Positions 1 to 13,600 of a stretch of 60,000 nucleotides of DNA are shown one piece after another; the first letter of the stretch is position 1, and the number at the start of each line of letters is the position of its first letter. Location: assembly GCF_932526225.1 (NCBI RefSeq), contig NC_064044.1, forward strand, positions 15,937,453-15,997,452. Reading direction: 5' to 3'. Origin of the DNA: Nematostella vectensis (Eukaryota; Cnidaria; Anthozoa; Actiniaria; Edwardsiidae). Below the pieces are notes generated by a model. It was given only the letters and a program-made list of their open reading frames with translations, did no database searches and was not told the origin of the DNA. The translations under genes and the position numbers were made by a program.

Positions 1-1611
1 GCTTGTTTTTCGGACGCGACATGCCGATGTTTTTACGGGTTTATTGCCATTGTGGTGACTATTATACACGCAAATAATTCAAGCCCCCAAACCAGATTAA
101 GAATACCTTATTACCTTTCTATAAGTGCTGCTCTTTCCTGTTTAACTATTTCGTATGAGTTAAAGTTAAAAAGAATATCACATTCAGTGAAATATTTTTC
201 CGTTATAATTTTGTAATTATAATATATTTTTATATTTTGTTATTCTGTAAGCACAATAATAAACTAGATTTTCCGCATTTATCACTTCTCTTAGTATTAA
301 AATCTGACGGATTTTCCAGTCCACCCAATTCTCCGACACTTCGCTCTTATATTCCTACAAATCTCCTATCAAACCATTCACTCGTTTCGTTATGATAATA
401 AGCTGTGTTCATGAATTATTTATCAATGTTGGTTAAGGTACAAGTAGTTAGTTTTGCGGCTCGCTCGTTGAAAAATATCGCTTAACGAACTGCAAGGAAT
501 TTCCAACATGACAGTGGTCGGCGTTATCGGCAAATATGGACCTTTTACACTCTATTGGACAGGTTGGAGTTCCCATTTTTTCGCTATAAATCCCTACTTA
601 CATATTGTCCTATAGTTTTTCATCATAATCGACATCTCAGATCTAACCTGACATTACCGGTTTTAAATTGCCTTGCTTTGGATAATTATTTCAGCGTCGT
701 TCTACAACCTGCTATGTTAAAGGAACATTTCTTCCTATTCTTGATACATAATTCCAATTGAGCCAAATAAGCTTTTTTTTTCTGCACACAACAGACTAAA
801 TGCAACTCTGTTTTTACCTCTATGGTTTGATATATGTTCAGGACAGTAAACATGTGTTTGTTCTTTGCACTACAGCATATTTCATTTTTCTATTCTTTTT
901 ACATGTCCGGAAATTTTTAGTAAGCATTTACTGGCAACAGTGTGCATCCGAGAGCTATTAAATGAGTCGTACAATTTGTATTTTTCTGTTGTTAGTTTGA
1001 AGTTTGGACTTCCTCCCATTCTCATGCAAATAACAAAACAATTAGCAGGTTTCACAGACTTTGTAAAGCGTCACACTTAAAACTTTTAAATTGATTTCAT
1101 CAGGTAAAACTCCATTCACCAACAGAAAAAGAATATCTATTTCTCGTCAATTTTCCATTTCCCGTCAATACTTTTTATAGGGCTTTGCTTATGACTGATG
1201 TTTTACATTCAATTTCAAGTTCGAGATCTACATTTATATTACCTATGTACGAATAAACAATTTAAAATTTGCTAAATACTTAGTTTCATATCGGAAAAGC
1301 AATATATTAGTTTTGCATTCTCCCACAATTTAAAAATGTGTTCCTTATTCGCCTCTAGGAAATATTTCTATTCAACTTCTTGGAAGCTATTGATTGTTAA
1401 TGTAATCTTAATCTCGACAATACCAAACTAGAACTAGTTAATAGGCAAAAAGCGATGGAAAAAGTGAGAAAAGGTTTTTATATGGAACAATTCACCTAAA
1501 TATCGCAAAACGTCCGTCTTATCACAACCTTGATTATTATGTATTTTGCATGACTGCAAAACCAATCATAAACTAAAATGACGCGTGGTTCTTATTCGCA
1601 TGCGTGTTCAG
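1..1611. other. AT-rich non-coding, presumably Scribble intron
   Basis: No exon with plausible splice sites and conserved protein content is visible on either strand. The stretch is AT-rich and its longest open frames (68 and 71 codons) have intron-like composition. The first recognisable exon at 1612 begins two bases into a codon, so this region must be intron (or contain an exon I cannot recognise) following upstream Scribble exons outside the window. Confidence 0.6.
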
Positions 1612-4600
1612 AGGGCCCAAAGCTGCAGAAGCAAGTCGAGACGAGTAAGCCTGGGGAAGAGCAAGAGATGGTCACTGTTACTAAGGTTGTTGAGGAGGTA
1701 GGTTCAGCGGATTTTGAGCCTGCGTTCTTAGGTCTGCGGAACGTCAGTCACGCCATTCAAGGTCTAGGTTAGATTCTTTTGCTATCTTGGAGAAAATAGG
1801 AGACGCGGAGACGCAGATGATGAGTGAAACGTAAAGACTGAATAAAGGCGAATCCCTGGCAATGTGTTTGGGTCGGTGGCCGGGGTCCTGGGATTGGCCG
1901 CAAGGCAAGAGGGGCTGAGGAGAACCCATCCAGTGAGACTTACTTGTGACGTCACAACTTACGAACCACAGGGAGCCCGTTCAGAACATAGGTCAATGCA
2001 GGGGGGACACGGGGGTGACCTTGGGTTTAGTGAACAAGAAAGAAGAACGATTTCACGTGCTACACTATCTATTTGATATATGTATATATATACATTGACA
2101 ATTGAACTGACTGCGGGACCTCGATATAACGATATGGTAAGGGACTGCCAAACTGCATCGTTATACCGAGAATATTCTTAAATCGGGTATCGCTATATCG
2201 GGGTTCCACTGTGCCTGAAAGCGTTTCCCCTGGAGATCACGTGACTCGTTCTTTGTCTCTCTCAGATCGAGTACACGATACATCGCGACACCAAAGGACT
2301 TGGTATCAATATCGCAGGCGGCAAGGGCTCAACACCTTATAAGGAGAACGATGAAGTAAGCGTTTTCCTTATGCTTGTTGCCTTATAACTCATCGATGTA
2401 TTTGATATTGCATTGGGTATATTTTCCGTCATGTCGTTGTTTATCTAGTGTAATTGCTGTTTCCACAGGGTATTTTTATTTCGCGGATTTCGGAGAATGG
2501 TCCTGCTGGTCGGGATGGAATCCTACACGTCGGCGATAAGATCCTCAAGGTGAGACATCACGTTACGCGTGATAGCCATCACGATACGCGTGACAAACAT
2601 CACGATATGCGTGACAAACATCACGTTAAACTTGACAAACATCACGTTTCGCGTGACAAACTTCACGGTATGCGTCACAAGCATCACGCTATGCGTGACA
2701 AACATCACGCTATGCGTGACAAGCATCACGCTATGCGTGAGAAACGTAATCCTAAATGCGACACTACAACTATCAGGTGATTTCCGTCACATGCTTGGCT
2801 ACCAGTGACATGACGTCACTTTTGTGGTTCTCTCGCGTAACAAAAGCGAACCGGGATGTGTTTTGTGCATCTGTATGTTGACGCGACCTCCATTGCGTGA
2901 CTACCATGCCCATGCCTGTAATAAGCCAACGCGCTACGCTATTCTCTCTCCGCGGGCAAGACTAGTATTGCGTGACAACTCTCTTTCCCCATAGGTCAAC
3001 GGTGTCGATATCAGTAACGCAACGCACCACCAGGCTGTCGATGTCCTGAAGTCCACTGGGAAAGACATCACCCTGTACGTCGTGCGAGAAAAGGAAGAGA
3101 TCGAGAAAAGAACCGTCCCTAAAACCGCAAAGGACGTACTTCCGCCCGAAGAAACCAAAACGGAAGTTACGACAAAAGAAATTGTGTCGCCGGTAAAAGA
3201 AGTTAATGAGCTCCACAGGGAGCCCGAGACAGAGCCGACGCTAATGAACGACTCACATAGTAATGAGGTTGGTGATTGTTAGCGGGAATTAAATTAAATT
3301 TTGCATTTTGCCTTAACCCAGCGTCAAACTCTAGCATTAAACTATCTTCTCGAGGGCCGTGTTTTCTTTTTCGTGCTCCATGCTAAAGTAACTAGTAGCA
3401 ACAGTAACTAAGGGGTAGATCAATGCATCCGGGACATGACAGAGTGCATAGCAACAGTAACTAAGGGGTAGATCAATGCATCCGGGACATGACAGAGTGC
3501 ATAGCAACAGTAACTAAGGGGTAGATCAATGCATCCGGGACATGACAGAGTGCATAGCAACAGTAACTAAGGGGTAGATCAATGCATCCGGGACATGACA
3601 GAGTGCATAGCAACAGTAACTAAGGGGTAGATCAATGCATCCGGGACATGACAGAGTGCATAGCAACAGTAACTAAGGGGTAGATCAATGCATCCGGGAC
3701 ATGACAGAGTGCATAGCAACAGTAACTAAGGGGTAGATCAATGCATCCGGGACATGACAGAGTGCATAGCAACAGTAACTAAGGGGTAGATCAATGCATC
3801 CGGGACATGACAGAGTGCATAGCAACAGTAACTAAGGTGTAGATCAATGCATCCGGGACATGACAGAGTGCATAGCAACAGTAACTAAGGGGTAGATCAA
3901 TGCATCCGGGACATGACAGAGTGCATAGCAATAGTAACTAAGGGGTAGATCAATGCATCCGGGACATTACAGAGTGCATAGCAACAGTAACTAAGGGGTA
4001 GATCAATGCATCCGGGACATGACAGAGCACATAGCGTATCTGTGGTATGTCCTGATAACCGCGCATGATGACTCGTTACTTTCAGGTGGTGGAGGAATCC
4101 GTGAAGGAGGAGCCGAAGAAGACTGGCGTGCGATTCGCACCGGAACCGGAAATGGAAGACATAGAAACGAGGCCAGAGGTGAGGGCATAATGTTTTGGTT
4201 GTAACATGATGAGCTAATGAACGACAGTCGTCCTGGTCGTCCGTCTGTCCGCCCGGTCTAACCATTGTGTGCTGCCGTTTTAATGACGCTGTCATACTAA
4301 GTCATCGCTGTGTTCCTTTGTTTGTAGAAAGAGACCATCACCCTCAAGCGGGGCGGCGATAAGGGGCTGGGGTTTAGTATAGCTGGTGGCAAGGGGTCCA
4401 CGCCGTACAAAGATGGCGACCCGGTAAGTCTCACACAAAATATAGAACAACCGGAAAAGCCCTGCCTAACACCGCCGATCTCTTTATGTTTGCATTTCAG
4501 GGTATTTTTATTTCCAAAATCGCTAAGGACGGGACCGCGGAGAGAGATGGCCGTCTTAAAGTTGGAGATAAAGTCCTTTCGGTGGGTCTTCTAGTGCAGA

Positions 4601-7600
4601 TTTTTTTTGAGAATCACTTTCTCTTCGGAGAGCAACTCTCGCGAGATTCTTTTACTTCCTGGTTACTCGATCATTCGTTCTTTTTGTGTTACTCTCGCGT
4701 GCACTGACATCTATGCATTGCCACATTCTTTTACTTCCTGGTTACTCGATCATTCGTTCTTTTTGTGATGCAGATCAACTCTCGCGACATGAAGAACGCT
4801 AAGCACGACGATGCGGTGAACATGCTAACGAGCGGGCCATCTTTCGTCACGCTTATCGTCTACCGAGACCGGGTCATCAACAAGAAGATGACCCCCCTGA
4901 GTAAGATCCAGGACAAGGACAAAAAGCTTCTTATCAAGAACGAGGTAAGGGGGGGTCACTGGGCTGACGTAGATCTCGACCAAAATACACTAAAATTTAG
5001 CGCTCAATTCTAAACCAGTCTATCAAAAACGGCAAGGATAATCTTACACATTGTTTCTGCCTTAGTGATTCCGTTTTTTCCGGATACCATTCCAAATGCA
5101 TAAGTTGATTATTTTGTGCTCTTGCACGCAAGTGGATTTGGAAGGGTACATGAAGATAACGTTGGTCCTACGCCTTAGGGGCCGATTACATTGCGAATTT
5201 CAGCCCGGGCCGAGTTTTTAGCACGTTTAGGGAGGCTTAAAGTCCAGCCCGGTATCCCCCCCACAAATACTTGGCAATTGTAAAATTGTTCTCTCGATTA
5301 CATAATCGAGTTTTCAGCCCGGGATCAATTTCATCTCGGGTGGAGTTTTCCAGAGTTTTCCTTAAATATCTCCGCCCGGGCTGGAAAGCAATACAATCCG
5401 AGTCCCGCCCGGGCTGGAAAACAATACAATCGGAGTCCCGCCCGGGCTGGAAAAACTGGAAAACAATACAATCCGAGTACATCCCGGGCTGGAAAACAAT
5501 ACAATCCGAGTCCATCCCGGGCTGGAAAACAATACAATCAGAGTCCAGCCCGGGCTGGAAAACAATACAATCCGAGTCCATCCCGGGCTGGAAAACAATA
5601 CAATCCGAGTCCAGCCCGGGCTGGAAAACAATACAGTCCGAGTCCAGCCCGGGCAGAAATTAATCATGTGATCGGCCCCTCAAATACTAACTTCTCTCAC
5701 AACCTCAAGATTCCCGCGCTTTGCCCCCAGAATCTTTTGTACCAGTTAGTAAAACAGCAGTAGTCGATTGATGTTTGTAGTAAAGGTCCCTTGCGATCTG
5801 TATTGCAGACTAAAACTAGGTCTTTTGAGAATGAAATTCGAAATGTAAATTTATGCGACTCGGTTGTTTGCAGGAGCCAATCACGAATCACATCGGGAAT
5901 GGAGACAAGAACCACGAGGACGACGGGCCTTTACTGGATGTTGAGGTGAGATCAATATGAAAATTCTCCACACGATATTAGTACCAGCATATTTGCCAAG
6001 GATGGAGAATTTAGATAATGATCACACCCAGCAGAGTGAAGGTGGGAGTTGAATGGTCCGAGGGGGAATGGTCCGAGGGGAAATGGTCCGAGGGGAAATG
6101 GTCCGAAGGGGAATGGTCCGAGGGGAAATGTATGTGAGGGGGTCATTTTTTATTCTGATCTACAGTGCAGACTTTCTCTCTTGAAAGGCGTGTTACCTTA
6201 TCATTAACCTAACCATATTAGTTGAGAAATTTTCTTTATAATTAGCAACAAATCAAAACAATAATGCATACGTGATTTAATCATATCTGCGTAGAACTCT
6301 GGCTAAAACGGGCACACGCGAATCTCATGCGTTGTTTTTCGTGTATGGAAATTATTTCAATGAAGGGCAACAATCCGCTAGGCTTTAGTATCGTAGTTAC
6401 ACGCGTTGTTTTTCGTGCATTTCTAGGAAATCATTTTAAAGAAGGGCAACAATCCGCTGGGCTTTAGTATCGTGGGCGGGTCGGATCACGCGAGTCACCC
6501 GTTCGGCATGGACGAGCCAGGGATCTTTATCTCCAAGGTGAGCTGAACAACTCGACATGAGAATGAGTGATTATAAATAGAAAATCATTACCCCCTCCCC
6601 GTTGTTGTACACTTTAGCGTCTTACCGCGACTTTTCACTAGTAAAAATTTGCCTTTAGATATGAAACGTCTACACGAAAAAGCAAACGTAATCTGCCTAT
6701 TTGACCTGCCATAGAAAAGGGGAAAAAATCAATGTTTTTTTTGAATTGATAGCCAGATAGTAATAGCACATTGATGTTATATTAGGAACTAATAATATGC
6801 GCATATTTTGTATAGTTGCCTATATTTCCCTTGGGGAAAGTCGTTATCTTTAAACGTCACGTATGCAAACTGTAAAAGTCTTGTGATCACTTCTTCTATA
6901 CAGAAATATTTGACATTGCAATAGTTTTGGGCCAACTCCGACACATTTCTGGTGTCGGTTTCGAGACCGGTGTCAACTTGCTCCGTCCAGTGCCAGACTG
7001 ATCGTCTTGTCCTGTCACTTCAAAATGTTGATAATTTGTACAAAATTTGCTTTTGAGTGAGCAATGTTAAAAATAGATCATGCCAATATCTCGTGATCGG
7101 AACTCTTCATCCTAGATCATTTTGCTCCTTGTGTAGATTAAGATTACTGTGGTTTTTAATATCTGTGAACTCTCTATACCTAGATCATTTTGCTCCTTGT
7201 GTAGATTAAGATAACTGAGGTTTTAAATATTCTGCGAACTCTTTTAAAAAAAATTCCCAACTACTGAACCGCTTTCTGGCTTCCGTCATTCAAAGTAACG
7301 GAGTTACATTCGGTGTTTTCTATTAGCCAGCGCCTTGCACTTTTTATTAAATACCATATTTTTGTACCTCGGTTGAAAAACTCGCAACTAAACAAGTGGA
7401 GTAAGTTTGTTGTTAGAATAATACAATAAACAGCATCCACCATCACCACCACCACCATCATCATCACCATTACCACCATCATCATCACCACCATCATCAT
7501 CACCATCACCACCACCATCATCACCATCACCACCATCACCATCACCACCACCATCATCACTACACCATCACCATCACCATCATCACCACCATCATCATCA

Positions 7601-10600
7601 CCACCATCACCACCACCATCAGCATCACCATCACCACCATCATCATCACCACCATCATCACCACCACCATCACCATCATCACCACCATCATCATCACCAC
7701 CATCACCACCACCATCATCATCATCACCACCATCACCACCAACATCAGCATCAGCATCACCATTATCATTACCGTCACCACCACCATCATCACCATCACC
7801 ATTATCATTTGTATAATGATAATAAACGTCATTATCTCTATCATCATTACCATCACAATCATTAAAATTATTTAGTTATCAGTAATCATCATAATCATCG
7901 ACATTATTCCCTTTGCAATCATCAGCACAAATGACACGAATTTGATCCATTGTTGTCCACTCTGTCACTCTTGTTTCCATCATCGCTTTAATGTTTGCTG
8001 TCACTATCATAATTACCATCATCACCTTAATCAATCACTGGAGTGCACAATTCACCTTGCCCATTCAGAAGTATGTCATCGTTAGACAACTTAGTATTAG
8101 TTATATTAAAATTAAACTTTGAAGGTTTTTGGATAGGTTTTTATTTTATTTTGCATTATTTTCCGTGCTGAGAAGCAGCTTAGAATCGCAATAAAACATT
8201 TCTGAATACCAGTAATTCCAAACTAAATCCTGACTTTGTCATCCTGGCCAGTGGACCATGTCAGCTCCGGATCATTTGTGTCCTTCACAATAGCCAACAC
8301 TTTTACACAAAGGACGGAAATTAAGCCTAAGTTCTTATCACACTGACTTGTCCTACTCTAGCCAGTTACAGTCAAACATGCGCCTTATTTCACGAGAATA
8401 ATTCAAACCGTTAATCCATACTTGTCAGGCCGTTGTCACGTCGGGTATTGGGTTAGCATTCACATGCAAATCACTCAGTGCTCCGTTAGGCAAACCTTGA
8501 ATGGCGAGCCGACTGAGGCTTTCAAACCAACATGTTTTTCTGCGTGGTTCAAGACAAAAATGAGAACCTGTGTAAGGTTAAAGTGGCTACTGATGTTTGT
8601 CGAAGTGAGGTAATGCATCTGTATTAGTAAATTTAGTTTGCTTTTAGGCGCCAGACAAGATTAACAATGGTAGTTTCGGGCGCGCGACTTTCAGGAAGTG
8701 CTTGTTGTTTGTGTGATGTGTTTCGTGAATTACTCGTAAAATACAAAACCAAACAAAACCTTTTCTAGCCCAAACCACGTCTCAATGCTTATACATTGCT
8801 TTCAGCTGTTGAAAGTGTTTTGATATCTGCTTTGATGATTAGATAGACCCTCCAGCAACCTCAATCAATGCATTCTTAGAAAAAACAAATTTAACAACAA
8901 ATTTAAATGCAGATACAACTCTCCCCAAAAACCTGTTTGTAAGTACTCTAGCACAAGTTTCAAGCTTTTAAGATTTCAATTTAATTCAATGCTGTCTTGA
9001 ATGTTGATGTGGAAGTTATCTCTACTCATCAAGTCGTAAACAACACACAGGACGCGTCACGTACGCCTGGACCTCGTCCTCAGTCGCGTTTTAAGAAGTC
9101 TTTCATTTATCTTCAAGAACAGCTTATCGACTCGTGCATCGTGAAACCTACGAAAAGTCCATTATCTTTTTTTCATCAAAGATTATTCGTCTAATTTCAT
9201 CTTGTGTGTTATATCCCTTGACCGAAGTTGCCTCCTATCTCTTACGTTTTTATTTCCAAAAAAATATGATGGTACGTTAGAATGTGCAGATAAATACTTT
9301 TGACATTTCTTTGTGAACTTATGGTTTCCTATATTTCCAGGTAAAAGTATATAATCATTTCGTGCGCGGCTCGAACTTTGTTTTGGAAATGTGTTGGCCA
9401 AGCCACCGATATCCAACTGAGTCTAAAAAATAATTAAGTATACCAAATAGTGAAAATATCAGGATAAAGGGATAGCAAACAATGAGCAGTCATTGTTTCG
9501 ACCATAACAGAAAAGGAATACTTTTTTTCTTTTATATCTTCTTTTTTATTTTCTTGTTTAACTTTCCAGATACCTTTTCTGACTTGGAGTAAGCTCTTGT
9601 TATAGAAGTGATCCCCGCTACTGCTTTTCTTTAAGAAGGGGAACCTTTGTGTAACGAAATGTCTTGTATGCTAAATTATTGTTTCTTTTGTCAGCTTCGC
9701 GTAAAAGATGCTACACGTGTGCTTTGTCGCTGTGTGGGATCGCGTTGTTTTCTTTCTTTGTTGTTAACTAACTGGTTGGGGCAATTTGATCATTTCCAAC
9801 AATAGCAAGAAAAACAAGCAAAACAAGTACATTCATGTGTTCATCGGTCGGTTTGCCACGGAGGTGTTTAAACATCAAACTCCTTAGGCCTTGTGAAAAC
9901 ATGGCATAAAGATCCGTTCCCTTTGAGTTTGCTACAGGGATCTATAGATACCTAACTCCTTGGGCCTTGTAAAAACATGACACAAAGATCCGTTCCCTTT
10001 AATTTTGCTAGGAGGATCTTTAGATATCTAACTCTTTATGCCTTGTGAAAACATGACACAAAGATCCCTTCCCTTTGAGTTTGCTACTAGTTATAATTGA
10101 ACGCGTTTATAGTTTTTAGATTCAAAGTTCTCACTTCAAAAATTCCGTTTAGAGTGTGTTTTTCTGGTATATCTGCAGTTAACATTTATCCGGGAAAGCG
10201 TTTATTACCCGCTTAATTAAAGTTAACGCTAATTGCCTCATCACCCTGAAGTTAAACAGCAACCCAAAAAAATGGAAAATTCAGAAGGACTTAAGTAGTG
10301 TATTTATTTGCAGTATTTTTTCACCTGACTAGTCATGGAACACGTGCGAGCTATAGACTAAAGGCTACGTAACACTTGGCGATTTTGTACCCTCGTACGA
10401 GAGAAGTTCAATCACCAGATCTGTGAGCCGCGGCGGCGGATTCGCCCGATACTAGCGATCAATTTCCCCGGATCGCTGGCGGCTGAATTCTCTCATACAA
10501 GCGTACAAAATCACTTGTTGTTAGACTTAAAGTACCCCTCCCACTAAAGCTACTTTTGTCATCCACATAGTCTGTCCAGTCATTCACCAAATGATTTTCT

Positions 10601-13600
10601 TTCATTTCCAGATCGTACCGACCGGTGTTGCCGCAACAACCAACCTGAAGATTGGGGACAGGGTGTTGATGGTGAGTTGTCTACTGCGACCACGCCCCAC
10701 CCTTACCACCCCCCAAACTGCACCAATCACCGTTAAAATTTGCATTTTTTTTTTAATAAGTTCAAAGGCACTGTATGAAATAATCAAAATGGGCATCCTG
10801 GTTTTAACGTGGAATCATACTGCAAAGTACTTGTTTGTCGTGGTCATCTTTCATCAAGTAGATGTATCTGGATACGAAATTATACTTTATGACGTTTAGA
10901 TAGAATCTATTCTTCCAGTCAATCAAAATTAAATCTTATAAAAGACATTTTTGAAGTGAGTACAACGTTTGGAAGTTACTTGAAATTAGGCACTTTGGCA
11001 CAATGGAGCAATTCGCATTTTCTTATTATTAGAGCCGTATAAAAACGCTCATACAAGCTAGTGCTAGTCCTCTGCTTAGCGACGTTCACTAAAGGACATG
11101 TTATCGTTGCATGCAACCTGCGAATAACTGTGCCGCCAAGACGTGCCTATGACGTCAATGTTACAATAGCGCAATGGGGGGTGCAGGATTACCAGAAAAA
11201 AGTTAATAATAACAAGCAGACCAATGCACGCATACTCACGAAATATATATATCTTGCGCAAACTCACCCATGAAATTTTCGACGCCACCAGAAACCCGCA
11301 CCCCATCCAATTTCTAGTGGTCCGTCCTTTTTTTTACTACGGTTATAATAGGATTAGGTATTTTTATTTGTTTGACTTTCTTTGTTTCTTTGTTTTACTT
11401 TCTGTAAAATATGGAGTTCCTTCAGGAGGTATTTCTTTATTTTCATTTCTATTTCGTTATTATTTACAGTTAAAAGTCCAATTGTTTGGCTGATAGTTGT
11501 TGTTGTTTGTTTGCTTGATGTTCCCTCAAAAATATTGCTAACGAAAATATTGCTAACGAAACTGTGATTATGTAACTCACCCTGTCTTCCTGTGTTTTCC
11601 GGTTCCCCTGTCTTCCTGTGTTTTCCGGTCTCCCTGTCTTACCGGGTCTCCTTGTGTTACCCGGTCTCCCTGTATTTTCCGGTCTCCCTGTGTTACCCCG
11701 TCATCTTTGTTATTCAGTCACCCTGTTGTCCTTAGAATAGCTACTGTTGTTTTGATTGATTAAGACTCTATTGTCAGTTTAACTGAACAAGGCATCACTC
11801 TGTTTTTATAGTTTTACTTACCCGTCTGTTGCCGTGGGTTTATCTATAAAGTGGTGAGGGTTTTCGGCGGAATCAAACTCGAAAGTTTTTCCGTAGCTAA
11901 TAAAAAGCACACACATGAACGATGACGCCCATAATTACCAAGTTGTGATATACTCGACGTATACTTTCACATTTCATACCGTCATTCAAGGGCTCAACTT
12001 GTCCGACTTGTTTTACGAATGCTCACATTCAAAAGCGAACTATATCCATATGACTGCCTATGTTCATATTTACCCCGCTAACGCTCAACGCCGAGCCGAC
12101 CTCGAATCTATTGAATATCCAAAGGACATGTGATAATACGGCTATTGCAGTAACACAATCAAGGTGGTCTCACGCAGGAATTCAAAACACGCTTCACCGT
12201 CACACACCCTTAGTTAGGATGCTTCTACTCTGAGATCATAATGCGATAAATGAGGGACTTGCCCCTTTTATAATGAGTATGCTTTGCATAAGATATTAGA
12301 ACAACAACCCGAGTTACCGCCTACGAACTCGTGGGCAAATAAATCTATGCGGGGGTAAAGTTTTTTAATGTATTTTTGAATGTTAGCCTATCGGAGCAAA
12401 AATCTTGAGACGTTTGGAGATAAATCGAGTCAGGGTTTGGTAAAAAGAACCTAGACTCATTGGATGAGTTATATGTTGTACGCCTCTCTGAGAAAGTCGT
12501 TTCGCTGAAGTATCAAGCGTCTTTCATCAGAGCAAAAGAATTTAGCACTTGTTTTGTTGTCAGACGTCTTGGCCATCCTAACTTCTAGTCATTCTAGTCG
12601 AGTCAGCAAAAAAGCCATTGAGATCTTTTGGTATTTGAACGATTGAATTTGACTAGTCATTGTTGGTACTTAGTTTTTGGGGCTTTATCTCGTGGTTATA
12701 TCTGAATAAGGCCAAACTAAACCAAAAGCAGAGCCCTTATCGCATCGTTAGACCATTCAGTGCATTAATGACTGTATTGCCGATGCGTGCCACCTTATCG
12801 CATCGTTAGACCATTCAGTGCATTAATGACTGTATTGCCGAGGCGTGCCCTGGTTCACTCTGATTGCATCCACTTAGCGGCACTCGACGAGTGTCGGCAA
12901 ATTGAGCACAATAGTGCAAGTCTCCGATATTGCGGCCTTCGGCATCATACAAAGAGTCATTCCAAGACTTGCTTACTGTTCGCGAGAATTACAACTCCTT
13001 GTCTTAGCCATACTAGGGCGACCCATTTTTAGACCTGTTCAATCTCACTGATTCCCTATTCCTTTATTTTTTATTTGTTTGGGTTCACAACTGTTATCAA
13101 ATGTACTTTGGAAGTCTACAGCGCATTACGTCATTCCCCAGGGGACACCCCTAGGGACGATTTGAAAATGCCTCACCTATGCGCCGCACTCACCCAAGTA
13201 CTTTCATTATTGCTCAAAGCCGCCGCGAAAAGCGCCGGCCCCAATTAGAGCTATTCTTAGTCGATTTATTGGTGAGTAACTGTTGATTGATTGTCGTCAA
13301 AGCAAACCCGGAATGAATAGGTAAAAGCTGTGTAATCCGTCTTAAGTCCAGAGAAGGCATTGGTCGCTGAGGGGTGCACACACACGGTATATCGGGTCAC
13401 TGTAAATATCGCTATCGGGTCACTGTAAATATCGCCGTTGATGATGACATTGGGAGTAAACACTGTGCGAAGTTGGCCGGGGACTGAAATCCTAAGGCGG
13501 AGGGTATGTGTGATTCGTGATGTAACTGTAAGGTATAATTATCAGCAACTTTTCTAAAGTTACTCTGGTCATTAGCGCTTTCAAATCTTCATAATATCTT

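Larger units (their letters stand above)
6538..10611. other. Long intron inside PDZ3
   Basis: No coding exon is recognised. It holds a 75-bp direct duplication (about 7098-7240), a long CAT/CAC microsatellite (7437-7800), a three-copy 75-bp repeat (9880-10090) and a small inverted-repeat element (10370-10525). Confidence 0.7.

Noticed and set aside
3897-4295. 132-codon minus-strand frame
   Set aside because: Covers the 53-bp satellite and the antisense of a Scribble exon.
5237-5667. Several 68-130-codon frames on both strands
   Set aside because: Translation of the 33-bp CCCGGG minisatellite.
7261-7862. Poly-Met/Val frames
   Set aside because: CAT/CAC microsatellite read on the minus strand.
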